A stretch of 64,000 bases of DNA, taken from positions 248,001-312,000 of the forward strand of contig NZ_JAOQJN010000003.1 of assembly GCF_025567085.1 (NCBI RefSeq). Reading direction: 5' to 3'. A model generated the notes under the pieces. The model was not told the DNA's origin. It made no database searches and worked only from the letters and a program-made list of their open reading frames with translations. Positions 1 through 9,116 of the stretch are shown here, one piece after another; the stretch's first letter is position 1, and each line of letters begins with the position of its first letter. Origin of the DNA: Bovifimicola ammoniilytica (GTDB lineage: Bacteria; Bacillota; Clostridia; Lachnospirales; Lachnospiraceae). The position numbers were made by a program, and so were the translations under genes.

Positions 1-774
1 AGATATTGAATTCTTCTGATTTTTACTAAATGCAATAATACTCTGGATATATTTATCAGCTACAGCCTCATTTACTACCGCACCTTTTGCTTCAATTTCG
101 TAATTTGAATCATACATTCCACCGAAATGTGAACTAATTGCACTATTTACTGAAATACGTGTAGATGTCAATTCAATACTTTCAAATCCTAATTCGAAAT
201 ACTCCTTTAACATATCAACACTAGTATATGTTAATGATTCAGCATTATCTTTAAGTCCCTGCTCTGACTTAGAATAAATAATAATGCCGACAATAATGAA
301 CAAACAGACAGGTAATAAAAACGCTCCTATCAACTTACTCTGTATTCCTCTTAATCTCGATATTTTCTTTATTTCCTCTAATCCAGCCACTTTATCTGTA
401 TTCTTATTACTATTCCTAACATTTTTCTCCCTAGGAACTTTAGGTTCTTTTACCTTCTTCTCATTTAGAATCTTCGGCTCTTTTACTTTTTTCTCCTTTG
501 GGAGTCTTGGTTCTTTCGCCTTCTTCTCCTTTAGAATCTTCGGCTCTTTTACTTTTTTCTCCTTTGGGAGTCTTGGCTCTTTTGCCTTCTTCTCCTTCGG
601 TTCTCTTACTTTCTTTTCCTTTTTAGGCTTTGGTTCTTTTATCTTATTTTTTGATGTTCTCTTATTATCCGCAGGATTAAGCTCATCATCTTCCATTTGC
701 TCCAAAACCTCTATATTATTGGCGCTATTATCTACACCTTCTATATCTGTAGTGCCTTTATTCATTTCTTCCAT
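1..774 (-). CDS. Methyl-accepting chemotaxis protein, N-terminal part (runs off left edge)
   Basis: A minus-strand frame stays open from an ATG at 774 to the window edge (258 codons), so the C-terminal half is missing. Residues 1-45 are acidic. Residues 46-118 are tandem 11-residue units built on K-E-P-x-x-x-K-E-K-K. A single hydrophobic segment at about 148-167 (LIGAFLLPVCLFIIVGIIIY) is followed by an extracellular-type helical region. The segment before and after the membrane helix resembles Lachnospiraceae chemoreceptors, which sense ligands outside and signal to CheA; the signalling domain lies outside the window. The start is uncertain: ATG at 765 has GGAAG at good spacing, and ATG at 807 is also in frame. 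The long charged cytoplasmic N-terminus before the first membrane helix is unusual for this family. Confidence 0.7.
   Translation of the reverse strand, partial: MEEMNKGTTDIEGVDNSANNIEVLEQMEDDELNPADNKRTSKNKIKEPKPKKEKKVREPKEKKAKEPRLPKEKKVKEPKILKEKKAKEPRLPKEKKVKEPKILNEKKVKEPKVPREKNVRNSNKNTDKVAGLEEIKKISRLRGIQSKLIGAFLLPVCLFIIVGIIIYSKSEQGLKDNAESLTYTSVDMLKEYFELGFESIELTSTRISVNSAISSHFGGMYDSNYEIEAKGAVVNEAVADKYIQSIIAFSKNQKNSIS
421..639 (-). repeat. Tandem repeat coding for KEP-rich linker
   Basis: An imperfect 66-bp period (for example the tcttcggctc motif at 471 and again at 537) encodes 22-residue units made of two 11-residue KEPxxxKEKKx blocks. The repeat lies inside the chemoreceptor gene and explains the long open frame visible on the opposite strand. 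Copy number could change by slippage. Confidence 0.85.
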
Positions 775-885
775 CTTCCGCACACCTGCCTTTTTATCAG
801 TATGCATCTATTATACAATAATATATACAAAATCTCTAGTCTTTTTGACGTTTTTTATGCTAATTTGTCTAATTTTAACAAAACT

Positions 886-1611
886 CTATGCTAAAATTTT
901 CTTTTTCAGATTAAATAATATCTTTTTCTCCATTCGCGAAACCTGAACCTGGCTTATTCCCAATTTTTTAGCTATTTCTGACTGTGTTTTATCCTGAAAA
1001 TATCTCATTATAATAATATTACGCTCAATTTCATCAAGCTCATTAAGTACCTGCTCCACAACCATGTTGTTTATAATTCTATCTACACTTTCTCCGCTGC
1101 TTTCTAAAGCCTTAATTCTATCGATTAAATATATCTCACTTCCATCATTCTGATATACTGACTTATATATACTTTCCACATCACTTATAGCCTCCATCGC
1201 CTGAACAATATCCTCGGTATTAAGACCTGTCTCTTTAGAAATCTCTTCAATCGTGGCTTCTCTTCCTAATCTCTGGGCTAACTCCTGTGATGCTCTCTTA
1301 ATCTTCCAATTATTCTCCTTAATTGTTCTCGAAATCTTAACCAATCCATCATCTCTTATAAACCTTTTAATTTCACCCATAATCAACGGAACTGCATATG
1401 TCGAAAACTGCACTTCAAATGAATTGTCGAATTTATCAACTGCTTTAATCAATCCGATACAGCCAATCTGAAACAAATCTTCTAACTCAAAACCTCTGTT
1501 GCCAAATCTTTTGACAATGCTCCACACTAATCCTATGTTTTCCTGAACCAATATATCTCTGGCTCTTTTATCACCTTTATGTGCCATTTCAATCAGTGTT
1601 TTATTCTCCAT
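886..1611 (-). CDS. sigF: RNA polymerase sporulation sigma factor SigF
   Basis: The 241-aa protein has sigma-70 regions 2, 3 and 4. Region 2 contains ENIGLVWSIVKRF and GCIGLIKAVDKFD; region 4 ends with a helix-turn-helix (TQSEIAKKLGISQVQVSRME). SigF directs the first compartment-specific transcription in the forespore and is held inactive by SpoIIAB. It is the third gene after spoIIAA and spoIIAB, starting 10 bases after spoIIAB, the classic spoIIA operon order. The start has AGGTGG upstream. SigG has similar domains, but the operon context decides for SigF. No obvious rho-independent hairpin is seen just after its stop. Confidence 0.96.
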   Translation of the reverse strand: MENKTLIEMAHKGDKRARDILVQENIGLVWSIVKRFGNRGFELEDLFQIGCIGLIKAVDKFDNSFEVQFSTYAVPLIMGEIKRFIRDDGLVKISRTIKENNWKIKRASQELAQRLGREATIEEISKETGLNTEDIVQAMEAISDVESIYKSVYQNDGSEIYLIDRIKALESSGESVDRIINNMVVEQVLNELDEIERNIIIMRYFQDKTQSEIAKKLGISQVQVSRMEKKILFNLKKKILA

Positions 1612-1621
1612 AGGACACCAC

Positions 1622-2089
1622 CTAATCCGGTTTTCTCAGATTTTTCTTCATTAAAACCGTAGTTCCATTGCCAGGTGCTGAATCTACTTCTAAACTATCC
1701 ATAAATATTTCCATAAATGAAAATCCCATTCCTGAACGCTCTTCTTCAGGTTTACTTGTATATAGTGGCTGCATAGCCTGTTCAACATTAGCTATTCCCA
1801 CGCCTTTATCTTTAATCTTGATAGTAACTTCTCTTCCTTTTAACACACATTCCATCTCTATAATACCTTCATCTGTACCATAACCATGAATAATCGAATT
1901 AGTAACAGCCTCTGATACTGCTGTCTTTATATCCTCTATCTCTTCTAAGGTCGGGTCTAGCCTTGTAACAAATGCCGCTGCAACTATCCTTGCAAATGAT
2001 TCGTTTTCTGATTTGCTGCTGAATTCAACACACATTCTGTTATAATTAATATTTTTCCCATTTATTTTGTCAATATTTTCCATTATCAT
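1622..2089 (-). CDS. spoIIAB: Anti-sigma F factor / serine kinase SpoIIAB
   Basis: The 155-aa GHKL-fold kinase shows the N box (SEAVTNSIIHGY), the G1 box (DKGVGI) and the G2 box (ERSGMGFSF). It binds and inhibits SigF and phosphorylates SpoIIAA; dephosphorylated SpoIIAA releases SigF in the forespore. Its ATG overlaps the spoIIAA stop by one base (TAATG), so the two are translationally coupled. A second in-frame ATG lies two codons downstream (2083). Length and operon order are as expected. Confidence 0.96.
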   Translation of the reverse strand: MIMENIDKINGKNINYNRMCVEFSSKSENESFARIVAAAFVTRLDPTLEEIEDIKTAVSEAVTNSIIHGYGTDEGIIEMECVLKGREVTIKIKDKGVGIANVEQAMQPLYTSKPEEERSGMGFSFMEIFMDSLEVDSAPGNGTTVLMKKNLRKPD

Positions 2090-2475
2090 TAATCTTCTCC
2101 TCCATTCAAATCAGCTATGGCATTTTCCATAGAATCATACTTTTTTATAATTTTATTAAGTCCTGAAAATAACAATATCTTCTCAACATTTCTCCCTACA
2201 TTTATCACAGCTACCTTTCCCCCAAGACTATGTACCATTTTATAACGCCCCATAATAACACCTATACCAGAGCTATCCATAAATTCTGTTTTATCAAAAT
2301 CAAATAAAATGTTTCTGATACCATTATCATATATTTTCTTGTCCGCCATTTTCCTTATCGCAACCGCATTATGATGATCTAATTCTCCATTAACGTGGAT
2401 TATCAGCGTTTTCAAATCAATTTCGTACTCACTTTCATCATATTCCTGATTAATTAATTCTTCTTTATATCTCAT
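2089..2475 (-). CDS. spoIIAA: Anti-sigma F factor antagonist SpoIIAA
   Basis: The 128-aa STAS-domain protein carries the phosphorylation motif FMDSSGIGVIMGRYK; Ser68 should be the residue phosphorylated by SpoIIAB. Unphosphorylated protein binds SpoIIAB and frees SigF. It is the first gene of the spoIIA operon, preceded by a strong GGGAGGGAG ribosome-binding site. It has roughly 10 more N-terminal residues than the Bacillus protein, which is common in clostridia. Confidence 0.95.
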   Translation of the reverse strand: MRYKEELINQEYDESEYEIDLKTLIIHVNGELDHHNAVAIRKMADKKIYDNGIRNILFDFDKTEFMDSSGIGVIMGRYKMVHSLGGKVAVINVGRNVEKILLFSGLNKIIKKYDSMENAIADLNGGED

Positions 2476-2533
2476 TTCTTTCTCCCTCCCGATAAAATAT
2501 TTTCAATATAGATTAGTTTGTCATAAATTAAGC

Positions 2534-2561
2534 ATTTGTTTTATCTTTCTTTTAATTTCCT
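2534..2561 (-). promoter_or_regulatory. Possible SigH-type promoter of spoIIA operon
   Basis: Reading the minus strand upstream of spoIIAA, AGGAAATT (2561-2554) resembles the SigH -35 element (AGGAWWT), followed about 15 bases later by CAAAT, a poor match to the GAAT -10. SigH drives spoIIA in other spore formers. The -10 match is weak, so this is only a candidate. Confidence 0.25.
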
Positions 2562-2626
2562 AATTCTATATGGTTTCCACAAAATCTCTGATATTTGATT
2601 AAAATTTTGTGCATTTTTCTAAATAA

Positions 2627-2661
2627 AAAGAAGGACAACTCTTCATAAGCTATCCTTCTTG
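2627..2661 (-). terminator. Rho-independent terminator after TPR protein gene
   Basis: The stem AGAAGGA...TCCTTCT is followed on the minus strand by TTTTATTTAG. It separates the 2698-4197 gene from the spoIIA operon. Confidence 0.75.
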
Positions 2662-2697
2662 TGTACTTTAAATTCCATTATATTATATGGATTATGA

Positions 2698-4197
2698 TTA
2701 TTTATCAGTAATGGCTACAATTCTTGCCTGTACATTCTCAGTTGCTTTCGCATCAAGTCCCTCTGTCTTAGCAAAGGTGTCATTAATAAGACTTGATAAA
2801 TTCTTAAGTGCTCTTTCCTTGTAGCCTGCTGCCGCTGCTACATCCTGACCTAATGCTAACGTATACTGCTTCTCATATGCCTCACCAAGCTTGTCTGCTG
2901 CTGAAACATAATCAATAGAAGTAAAATTATATAAGAAGCATTTTGTTAAATCTTCTATTGCCTTATCATAAGCCTCTAATGTATTAGCTGAAGCTAACTC
3001 ATTTCTGCCATTATTATAATAATTAGCTGCTGCCTGATTATATACTTCTGGCTGAATCGAATTGTATAATGTGGTAAATGTCTCGGAACGCGCATTATTA
3101 GTTATCTTCTGTAATGAATCTGCACAATTAATATAGTCTTTGGTATTAAAATAATTAATTGCAGTTATAAGGTTATCATAATCTGCAAGAATCTGTGTGT
3201 TTTCATTTCCTTTAGAATCAAGCTGTCCTGATAAATCTGTCTTTTCACCCTCTAATGATGCTATCTTACTCTCTAACTCTTTCTTACCATTATTAAGTGT
3301 TTCTATCTGAGAATTTAACTTTAATACTTCTTTATTATGACTATCTTTAAGAGTTTTCTCCTTAGTAGGAACTAATAAGAAAAATGTCATTGCAACACCG
3401 ATAATCAGACCTATTACAACGTTAATAACTGTAATCATTCCTGAATTAGATTCCCTGTATACACTACGTCTTTTAGGTATAATCACATCATATCCATTTC
3501 GTAATTCCTTTTCGGTCTGTTCCTTATCATAATCACGTATTTTATCTTTCTTGATTTCTTTACCGATATCAATTCTCTTGGTATCTGTTTCAATATTTAT
3601 CTCTTTCAGATATTTTTTAGCTAACGGATTATTTGTATCAATCTTTAAGGCTTTCATAATAGGCTTTCTGGCTCTATCATAATCGCCTTTCTTCATATAC
3701 AATAATGCAAGTAATAAATGCCCCTTAATCAGGTTAGGATTAGTATTTAATACTTTCTTAAGCTGGATTACAGCTAAATCATCGCTTCCCTGCTTAGCAT
3801 AATTTAAAGCATAATTGTATTTCTTAATTGTCTGGTTGATTGTATCTAATCTCACAGGATTAGACTGTAATCTCTTTATGTAATCATCTGCAATATTCTT
3901 ATCCGGCTGGAAATTCTTACTTATAATCCATTCCGAAAAAGCCTGTACTGCCTCTCCCATTTCGAAATATACCAGTCCTAATAAATTTCTTGCATTTGTA
4001 TTCTTCTTATCAAGTCTTACACTTCTTCTAAGTAACTCACATGCACCTGTCAAGTCTCTAATCTGGGCTTTTGCAAGTCCCATATTATAATATGCATTTG
4101 ACAATCTTACAATCTTCTTATATACAGCCACATCTGCTCCACAACTGTTACAGAAATCGTTACTTGAAAGTACGCTGTTACATCTATAGCATCTCAT
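2698..4197 (-). CDS. Zinc-ribbon / TPR membrane protein of unknown function
   Basis: The 499-aa protein starts with a CxxC...CxxC zinc ribbon (Cys3, Cys6, Cys16, Cys19). Several TPR-like helical repeats follow at about residues 25-200, then a basic linker. One membrane helix lies near residues 255-278 (VINVVIGLIIGVAMTFFLLV). A coiled coil of about 45 residues and a second TPR-like region complete the protein. The N-terminal half is predicted cytoplasmic and the C-terminal half outside. The start was chosen at ATG 4197 because the GGAG lies just after an upstream in-frame ATG at 4215, and because the zinc ribbon then begins at residue 3. It follows folC and a small gene, probably in one operon. 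Scaffolding between cytoplasm and envelope is a guess. Confidence 0.8.
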   Translation of the reverse strand: MRCYRCNSVLSSNDFCNSCGADVAVYKKIVRLSNAYYNMGLAKAQIRDLTGACELLRRSVRLDKKNTNARNLLGLVYFEMGEAVQAFSEWIISKNFQPDKNIADDYIKRLQSNPVRLDTINQTIKKYNYALNYAKQGSDDLAVIQLKKVLNTNPNLIKGHLLLALLYMKKGDYDRARKPIMKALKIDTNNPLAKKYLKEINIETDTKRIDIGKEIKKDKIRDYDKEQTEKELRNGYDVIIPKRRSVYRESNSGMITVINVVIGLIIGVAMTFFLLVPTKEKTLKDSHNKEVLKLNSQIETLNNGKKELESKIASLEGEKTDLSGQLDSKGNENTQILADYDNLITAINYFNTKDYINCADSLQKITNNARSETFTTLYNSIQPEVYNQAAANYYNNGRNELASANTLEAYDKAIEDLTKCFLYNFTSIDYVSAADKLGEAYEKQYTLALGQDVAAAAGYKERALKNLSSLINDTFAKTEGLDAKATENVQARIVAITDK

Positions 4198-4227
4198 CTT
4201 AATTTTAATCTCCATTCTGCAGATATT

Positions 4228-4371
4228 TTAGTCATTATTCTTCATTTCTTTTAACATTTCAAGCACAACATCTGTTATATCTTTGATATTACTATTGTAT
4301 ATTGCATCTTCTGTCTCATCTACTTCAAGACTTGGACTGAATTTCTTTATTTCTTCATCATAATTAATCAT
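4228..4371 (-). CDS. Small conserved acidic protein
   Basis: A 47-aa protein, rich in Glu and Asp, without a membrane segment. The ATG at 4371 follows AAAGGG at good spacing; a longer frame from 4428 lacks a ribosome-binding site. It sits between folC and the TPR membrane protein gene on the same strand and could be cotranscribed. I do not recognise the family. Confidence 0.6.
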   Translation of the reverse strand: MINYDEEIKKFSPSLEVDETEDAIYNSNIKDITDVVLEMLKEMKNND

Positions 4372-4504
4372 AGGATTACCCTTTCTTTCTAAATAAATAT
4401 TATCTGTATATCTTAAATCTATCTGCAAATACTATTAATTCTGCAAATTATTTTTATCATGTTAATTTTTTGGTATGCATATGTCTTAATCCGGCGAATT
4501 AACT

Positions 4505-5800
4505 TTAATTCTGCAGGCTTTTTTTAATCTCGCCAACTAAATATAGTGAGCCTACGCAGAAAAGCACATCTTCTTCTTTTTTCGCATCTACAGCCTGCCG
4601 GAATGCCTGACTTACATCTTCATTTACTGAAATGTTCGCCTCACAACCGTATTTTCTGAAATCTTCATAGATTTTATCTGTCTCTAAGCCTCTGTCCGAA
4701 TCTATTCGTGTTATATATACATTCTTTACTTCAGTTTCTGATAGCTTAGAAACCATATATTCATAATCTTTATCCTTAACTACTGAAAACAAAATGTTCT
4801 TATCACCGGTACATTCATATTCATTAAATGTTTTTATGAACTCATCTATCCCCGGGCCATTATGCGCACCATCTAATATGATACCCGGCATAATCATTTC
4901 CATTCTGCCCTCCCAGTGTACATTTGCAATTCCTGACTTAACTAAATCTTTCATATTCCTTATCTCCGGCATACACTCAATTGTCTTAATAGCGACAGCC
5001 GCATTCTGTACCTGATACTCAGATATAAAAGGAACTGAGAATATATCATTTAAATAATACTCACTAACTATTGAAAAATCAACACTTTTATTCGTTTTTT
5101 TGATTATTTTATAATTATCTACAAGAACTTTTACTGTTTTCGCCTGCATTTTTTCTGCAACATCACTAATCACATCTGATACTCTCTCATCTGCTCCCCA
5201 ATATATTACGGGAACATATTTTTTAATAATTCCCGCTTTCTCCACAGCAATCTTCTCTATCGTGTCACCCAAATATTCCATATGGTCCATTCCGATTGAA
5301 GTAATAACTGTAAGATATGGTGACAGCATAGAATTAGTTGCATCAAGTCGTCCGCCAAGTCCCGTCTCTAAGACTATGTATTCCACAGCTTCTTTATTAA
5401 AATTCCACATTGCCATAAGAAATAAGAATTCAAAATATGATGGATGTGGATAATCCTCTTGTTTCATCTTATCCACGACATTTTTTACCTCATTGAATGC
5501 CTGTACAAACTCTTCATCACTTATTTCTTTGTTATTTATTCGTATTCTTTCATTAATATGTACAAGGTGTGGCGAAATAAAAAGTCCTGTTTTCTTCCCA
5601 CAATTGACAAGTACATTAGATAATATTGCACATACTGTACCTTTTCCGTTAGTACCTGCAACATGTATAATCTTCATCTTGTTACTCTCGTCTTGTTTTA
5701 TTCCTAACTCCTCTAGGAATCTTCTTGTATGTTCAAGAGAATTCTTACTTGTGAACTTCGGAATATTATCTATGTATTCTACAACATCTTCGTATTTCAT
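4505..5800 (-). CDS. folC: Folylpolyglutamate synthase / dihydrofolate synthase
   Basis: This 431-aa Mur-ligase-family enzyme has the ATP-binding loop GTNGKGT (about residues 47-53), LETGLGGRLDATN and the C-terminal ligase motif LDGAHN. It adds glutamate to folates, and often also to dihydropteroate, in the cytoplasm. The start at ATG 5800 follows the recurrent start cassette (GAAATGAGGATTAGT); the ATG at 5833 has no ribosome-binding site. It lies between the valS terminator and the small 4228 gene. Confidence 0.93.
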   Translation of the reverse strand: MKYEDVVEYIDNIPKFTSKNSLEHTRRFLEELGIKQDESNKMKIIHVAGTNGKGTVCAILSNVLVNCGKKTGLFISPHLVHINERIRINNKEISDEEFVQAFNEVKNVVDKMKQEDYPHPSYFEFLFLMAMWNFNKEAVEYIVLETGLGGRLDATNSMLSPYLTVITSIGMDHMEYLGDTIEKIAVEKAGIIKKYVPVIYWGADERVSDVISDVAEKMQAKTVKVLVDNYKIIKKTNKSVDFSIVSEYYLNDIFSVPFISEYQVQNAAVAIKTIECMPEIRNMKDLVKSGIANVHWEGRMEMIMPGIILDGAHNGPGIDEFIKTFNEYECTGDKNILFSVVKDKDYEYMVSKLSETEVKNVYITRIDSDRGLETDKIYEDFRKYGCEANISVNEDVSQAFRQAVDAKKEEDVLFCVGSLYLVGEIKKSLQN

Positions 5801-5999
5801 ACTAATCCTCATTTCTGAGTGGTTTATCTCCATTCAATTGTTTAACAACGATTATAGGAATTATTTTATGATTTTGCAAGCAAATGTTATCACGTAATTT
5901 CGACAATTAGCTAATTAGCCTAATCTGTTTTTAGATTTTTCTCACCAAATGCATCAAACTCATTAAAAAAAATCTATTACCATACCCGCTCAAATAAAT

Positions 6000-6044
6000 A
6001 GCTGTATGAAAAATCACATACAAAATTTGATTTTCCATACAGCT
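6000..6044 (-). terminator. Terminator after valS
   Basis: A long near-perfect stem (AGCTGTATG...CATACAGCT, with GAAAATCA/TGATTTTTC inside) lies 16 bases beyond the valS stop. The minus-strand tail is only moderately T-rich. A similar hairpin is present at 53682-53722. Confidence 0.65.
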
Positions 6045-6059
6045 AAAAACAAATTATCC

Positions 6060-8699
6060 TTATTTCATAAGATGAGCAAGTTGTGTCTTAACCTGTTCCA
6101 TCATCTGCATATATTTAGCCTGCTTTGCTTTCTCTTCTTCAATCTTAGCAGCAGGTGCTTTGCTTACGAATTTCTCATTAGAAAGCATTCCATTAGAACG
6201 TGCAAGTTCTTTAGAAAGCTTCTCTTCTTCTTTCTTAAGTCTTTCTATTTCTTTTTCAATATCTACTAATTCAGCGAATGGCATATAGATTGTAGCTTCA
6301 GGTATAACTGTTGATACCGCATCTTCACCGATTCCATTCTTATCTGTCTGTATAATAACCTCGCTTGCATATGCTAAAGTCTGGAAGAACACTCTGCCCT
6401 CTTCAAATATACCTGCAACCTTATTGCTTTCTGTTACAACATATACCTGTGCTTTCTTAGATGGTGGAACATTCATTCCTGCTCTTACATTTCTGATATT
6501 GTAAACAGCCTGTTTGATTAATTCAACATCCTCTTCTTCTTTCTCGAAATTAAATTCGTCCTTATATTCAGGCCATTTTGTTACCATAAGTGATTCCGCA
6601 TCTTCATTTAATGTACAATAAATCTCTTCTGTAACGAATGGCATATATGGATGAAGTAGCTTAAGTGATGTTTCAAGAACTGACTTAAGGGTGTAAAGTG
6701 CCGCATCTTTTGTTGTGTTGTCTTCACTGTATAATCTTGGTTTAACCATTTCAATATACCAGTCACAGAACTCTTCCCAGATAAAGTTATAAAGCTTATC
6801 TGCAGCAACTCCTAATTCGTATTTATCGATATTTTCTGTCACATCTTTAATAAGTTTATTTGCCTTTGATAATATCCATTTATCAGCATCTGTAAGTGTG
6901 CTTACAGGAACTTCCTTAATACCACCTTCAGGCATATTCATCATTATGAATCTTGATGCATTCCATACTTTATTAGCAAAGTTTCTGCTTGCTTCAACTC
7001 TTTCATAATAGAAACGCATATCGTTACCAGGTGCATTTCCCGTAATAAGTGTAAATCTCAATGCATCAGCACCGTATTTATCTATAACTTCAAGTGGGTC
7101 AATACCATTTCCAAGAGATTTACTCATCTTACGACCCTGTGAATCTCTTACAAGTCCATGGATTAAAACAGTGTTAAATGGTACCTTTCCTGTATGTTCA
7201 AGTCCTGAAAACATCATTCTGATTACCCAGAAGAAAATGATATCATATCCTGTTACAAGTACACTTGTTGGATAGAAATAATCTAACTCTTCTGTCTTAT
7301 CTGGCCAGCCAAGTGTTGAGAATGGCCATAATGCTGAACTGAACCATGTATCAAGTGTATCAGGGTCCTGGCGCATCTTCTTACCACATTTTGGACAACA
7401 TACTTCATTTTCTTTACTTACCACCATTTCGCCACAGTCGTCACAGTAAAATGCTGGAATTCTGTGTCCCCACCATAACTGTCTTGAAATACACCAGTCA
7501 CGAATTCCCTCTAACCAATGATAATATGTCTTATCAAAATGAGGAGGAACGAACTTGGTATCACCATTTTTAACGGCTTCAATTGCAGGTTTAGCAAGCT
7601 CTTTCATACTTACAAACCACTGTTTTGAAACTCTTGGTTCAACTGTAGTATGGCAGCGGTAACATGTACCAACGTTATGCTCATGGTCTTCTACTTTAAC
7701 TAAATATCCACCTGCCTCTAGGTCTGCTACGATAGCCTTTCTTGCCTCGTATCTATCCATTCCTGCATATTTAGGATATTCGTCAACAATCTTTGCATCT
7801 TCAGTCATTACATTTAATACTGGAAGATTATGTCTTAAACCAACCTCGAAATCGTTAGGGTCATGTGCCGGAGTAATCTTAACTACACCCGTACCAAAAT
7901 CTATACCAACATAATCATCTGCTACAACCGGAATCTCTCTTCCTACTAATGGAAGAATTAAGGTTTTGCCAACTGCGTCTTTATATCTTTCATCATCAGG
8001 GTTAACTGCTACTGCTGTATCACCTAATAATGTCTCAGGTCTGGTTGTTGCGAGTTCAAGATATCCTGAACCATCTTTAAATGGATATCTTAAATGCCAG
8101 AAATGTCCTGCCTGATCCTCATATTCAACCTCTGCATCTGAAATAGATGTAAGACAATGAGGACACCAGTTGATAATTCTTTCTCCTCTATAAATAAGTC
8201 CTTTATTATAGAGATTTACAAATACTTCTTTTACAGCCTTGTTACAACCATCATCCATTGTAAATCTTTCTCTGTCCCAGTCACATGAAGAACCTATCTT
8301 CTTTAACTGTGCAACAATTCTTCCGCCATACTGTTTCTTCCATTCCCAGGCTCTTTCTAAGAACTTATCTCTTCCGATTTCTTCCTTAGTTATGCCCTCT
8401 TCACGCATTTTTTCAACAATTTTAGCTTCTGTTGCAATTGAGGCGTGGTCAGTTCCTGGTACCCATAATGCTTCATATCCCTGCATTCTCTTTGTTCTGA
8501 TTAAGATATCCTGAATTGTATTATCTAATGCATGTCCCATATGGAGCTGTCCTGTAATATTTGGAGGTGGCATAACGATAGTAAATGGTTTCTTACTTCT
8601 GTCTACCTCTGCATGAAAATATTTCTTATTTGTCCATTTGTCATAAAGTCTCTGCTCAATATCAGCAGGATTATAATTCTTCTCTAATTCTTTTGCCAT
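6060..8699 (-). CDS. valS: Valyl-tRNA synthetase
   Basis: The 879-residue class I aminoacyl-tRNA synthetase has its HIGH signature as HMGH (residues 53-56, within PPNITGQLHMGHAL). The KMSKS signature lies near residues 523-527. It also has a CP1 editing insertion, an anticodon-binding domain and the C-terminal coiled coil typical of ValS. It charges tRNA-Val with valine. The ATG at 8699 has AAAGGAAG upstream; the longer frame to 8810 runs through the T-box leader and is not coding. Expression is expected to be controlled by the valine T-box just upstream. Confidence 0.97.
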   Translation of the reverse strand: MAKELEKNYNPADIEQRLYDKWTNKKYFHAEVDRSKKPFTIVMPPPNITGQLHMGHALDNTIQDILIRTKRMQGYEALWVPGTDHASIATEAKIVEKMREEGITKEEIGRDKFLERAWEWKKQYGGRIVAQLKKIGSSCDWDRERFTMDDGCNKAVKEVFVNLYNKGLIYRGERIINWCPHCLTSISDAEVEYEDQAGHFWHLRYPFKDGSGYLELATTRPETLLGDTAVAVNPDDERYKDAVGKTLILPLVGREIPVVADDYVGIDFGTGVVKITPAHDPNDFEVGLRHNLPVLNVMTEDAKIVDEYPKYAGMDRYEARKAIVADLEAGGYLVKVEDHEHNVGTCYRCHTTVEPRVSKQWFVSMKELAKPAIEAVKNGDTKFVPPHFDKTYYHWLEGIRDWCISRQLWWGHRIPAFYCDDCGEMVVSKENEVCCPKCGKKMRQDPDTLDTWFSSALWPFSTLGWPDKTEELDYFYPTSVLVTGYDIIFFWVIRMMFSGLEHTGKVPFNTVLIHGLVRDSQGRKMSKSLGNGIDPLEVIDKYGADALRFTLITGNAPGNDMRFYYERVEASRNFANKVWNASRFIMMNMPEGGIKEVPVSTLTDADKWILSKANKLIKDVTENIDKYELGVAADKLYNFIWEEFCDWYIEMVKPRLYSEDNTTKDAALYTLKSVLETSLKLLHPYMPFVTEEIYCTLNEDAESLMVTKWPEYKDEFNFEKEEEDVELIKQAVYNIRNVRAGMNVPPSKKAQVYVVTESNKVAGIFEEGRVFFQTLAYASEVIIQTDKNGIGEDAVSTVIPEATIYMPFAELVDIEKEIERLKKEEEKLSKELARSNGMLSNEKFVSKAPAAKIEEEKAKQAKYMQMMEQVKTQLAHLMK

Positions 8700-8744
8700 T
8701 ATTGACTTCCTTTCTAATGTTATTTTAATAATATTTCCTAATAA

Positions 8745-9078
8745 GTAAAAACGCCCTCTTTGAAACATATCAGCTACATTCCAAAAAGGGCGTATATCAC
8801 GCGGTACCACCTTTATTTACGACTATCATCGTGTCTCATCTTATCCTATAACGTGGACGGTTCCGTTATGACCTACTGATTATATAAAATATGCTGATGC
8901 TCTTTGCTATTACAAATCAAACATCTGCTTATTCTAATCTTCTATAAAATGTTCAGCCATACTGCTTAAAAGCTACCTTCAAAGGTCACTGCCTTAGTAA
9001 TCTTTCAGCCTGCGAATTACTTTCTCTTTAAGGGTTAACCTTTTACTCCTCTTTATCACTGCATTTATAATATTAACT
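8745..9078 (-). promoter_or_regulatory. T-box riboswitch (valine specifier) of valS
   Basis: The T-box sequence AGGTGGTACCGCG lies at 8812-8800. It is followed by a terminator hairpin at 8792-8752 (CGCCCTTTTTGG / CCAAAGAGGGCG, then TTTTT). Upstream are Stem-I-like elements (AGAGAAAG...GGCTGAAAG). The specifier loop GAAGGTAGC contains GTA, a valine codon, at 8976-8974, followed by the usual purine. T-boxes sense uncharged tRNA and then form the antiterminator. The folding of Stem I was not computed. Confidence 0.93.
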
Positions 9079-9084
9079 TTTTTA

Positions 9085-9113
9085 ATGATAAAGGTTTTAA
9101 AAATATTTGTCAA
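9085..9113 (-). promoter_or_regulatory. Vegetative promoter of the valS T-box transcript
   Basis: TTGACA (9113-9108) and TATCAT (9090-9085) are separated by 17 bases on the minus strand. The start point would fall near 9078, at the head of the T-box leader. The outer end of the long palindrome (9117) begins only a few bases upstream of the -35 box. Confidence 0.75.
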
Positions 9114-9116
9114 GAT

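Noticed and set aside
284..946. Open frame of 220 codons on the plus strand, Phe/Ser/Gly-rich repeats
   Set aside because: It is the complement of the KEP repeat of the chemoreceptor gene; it has no ribosome-binding site, and the minus strand gives a sensible protein.
8700..8810. 37-residue N-terminal extension of valS
   Set aside because: This stretch is the T-box antiterminator and terminator; ATG 8699 has a proper ribosome-binding site.
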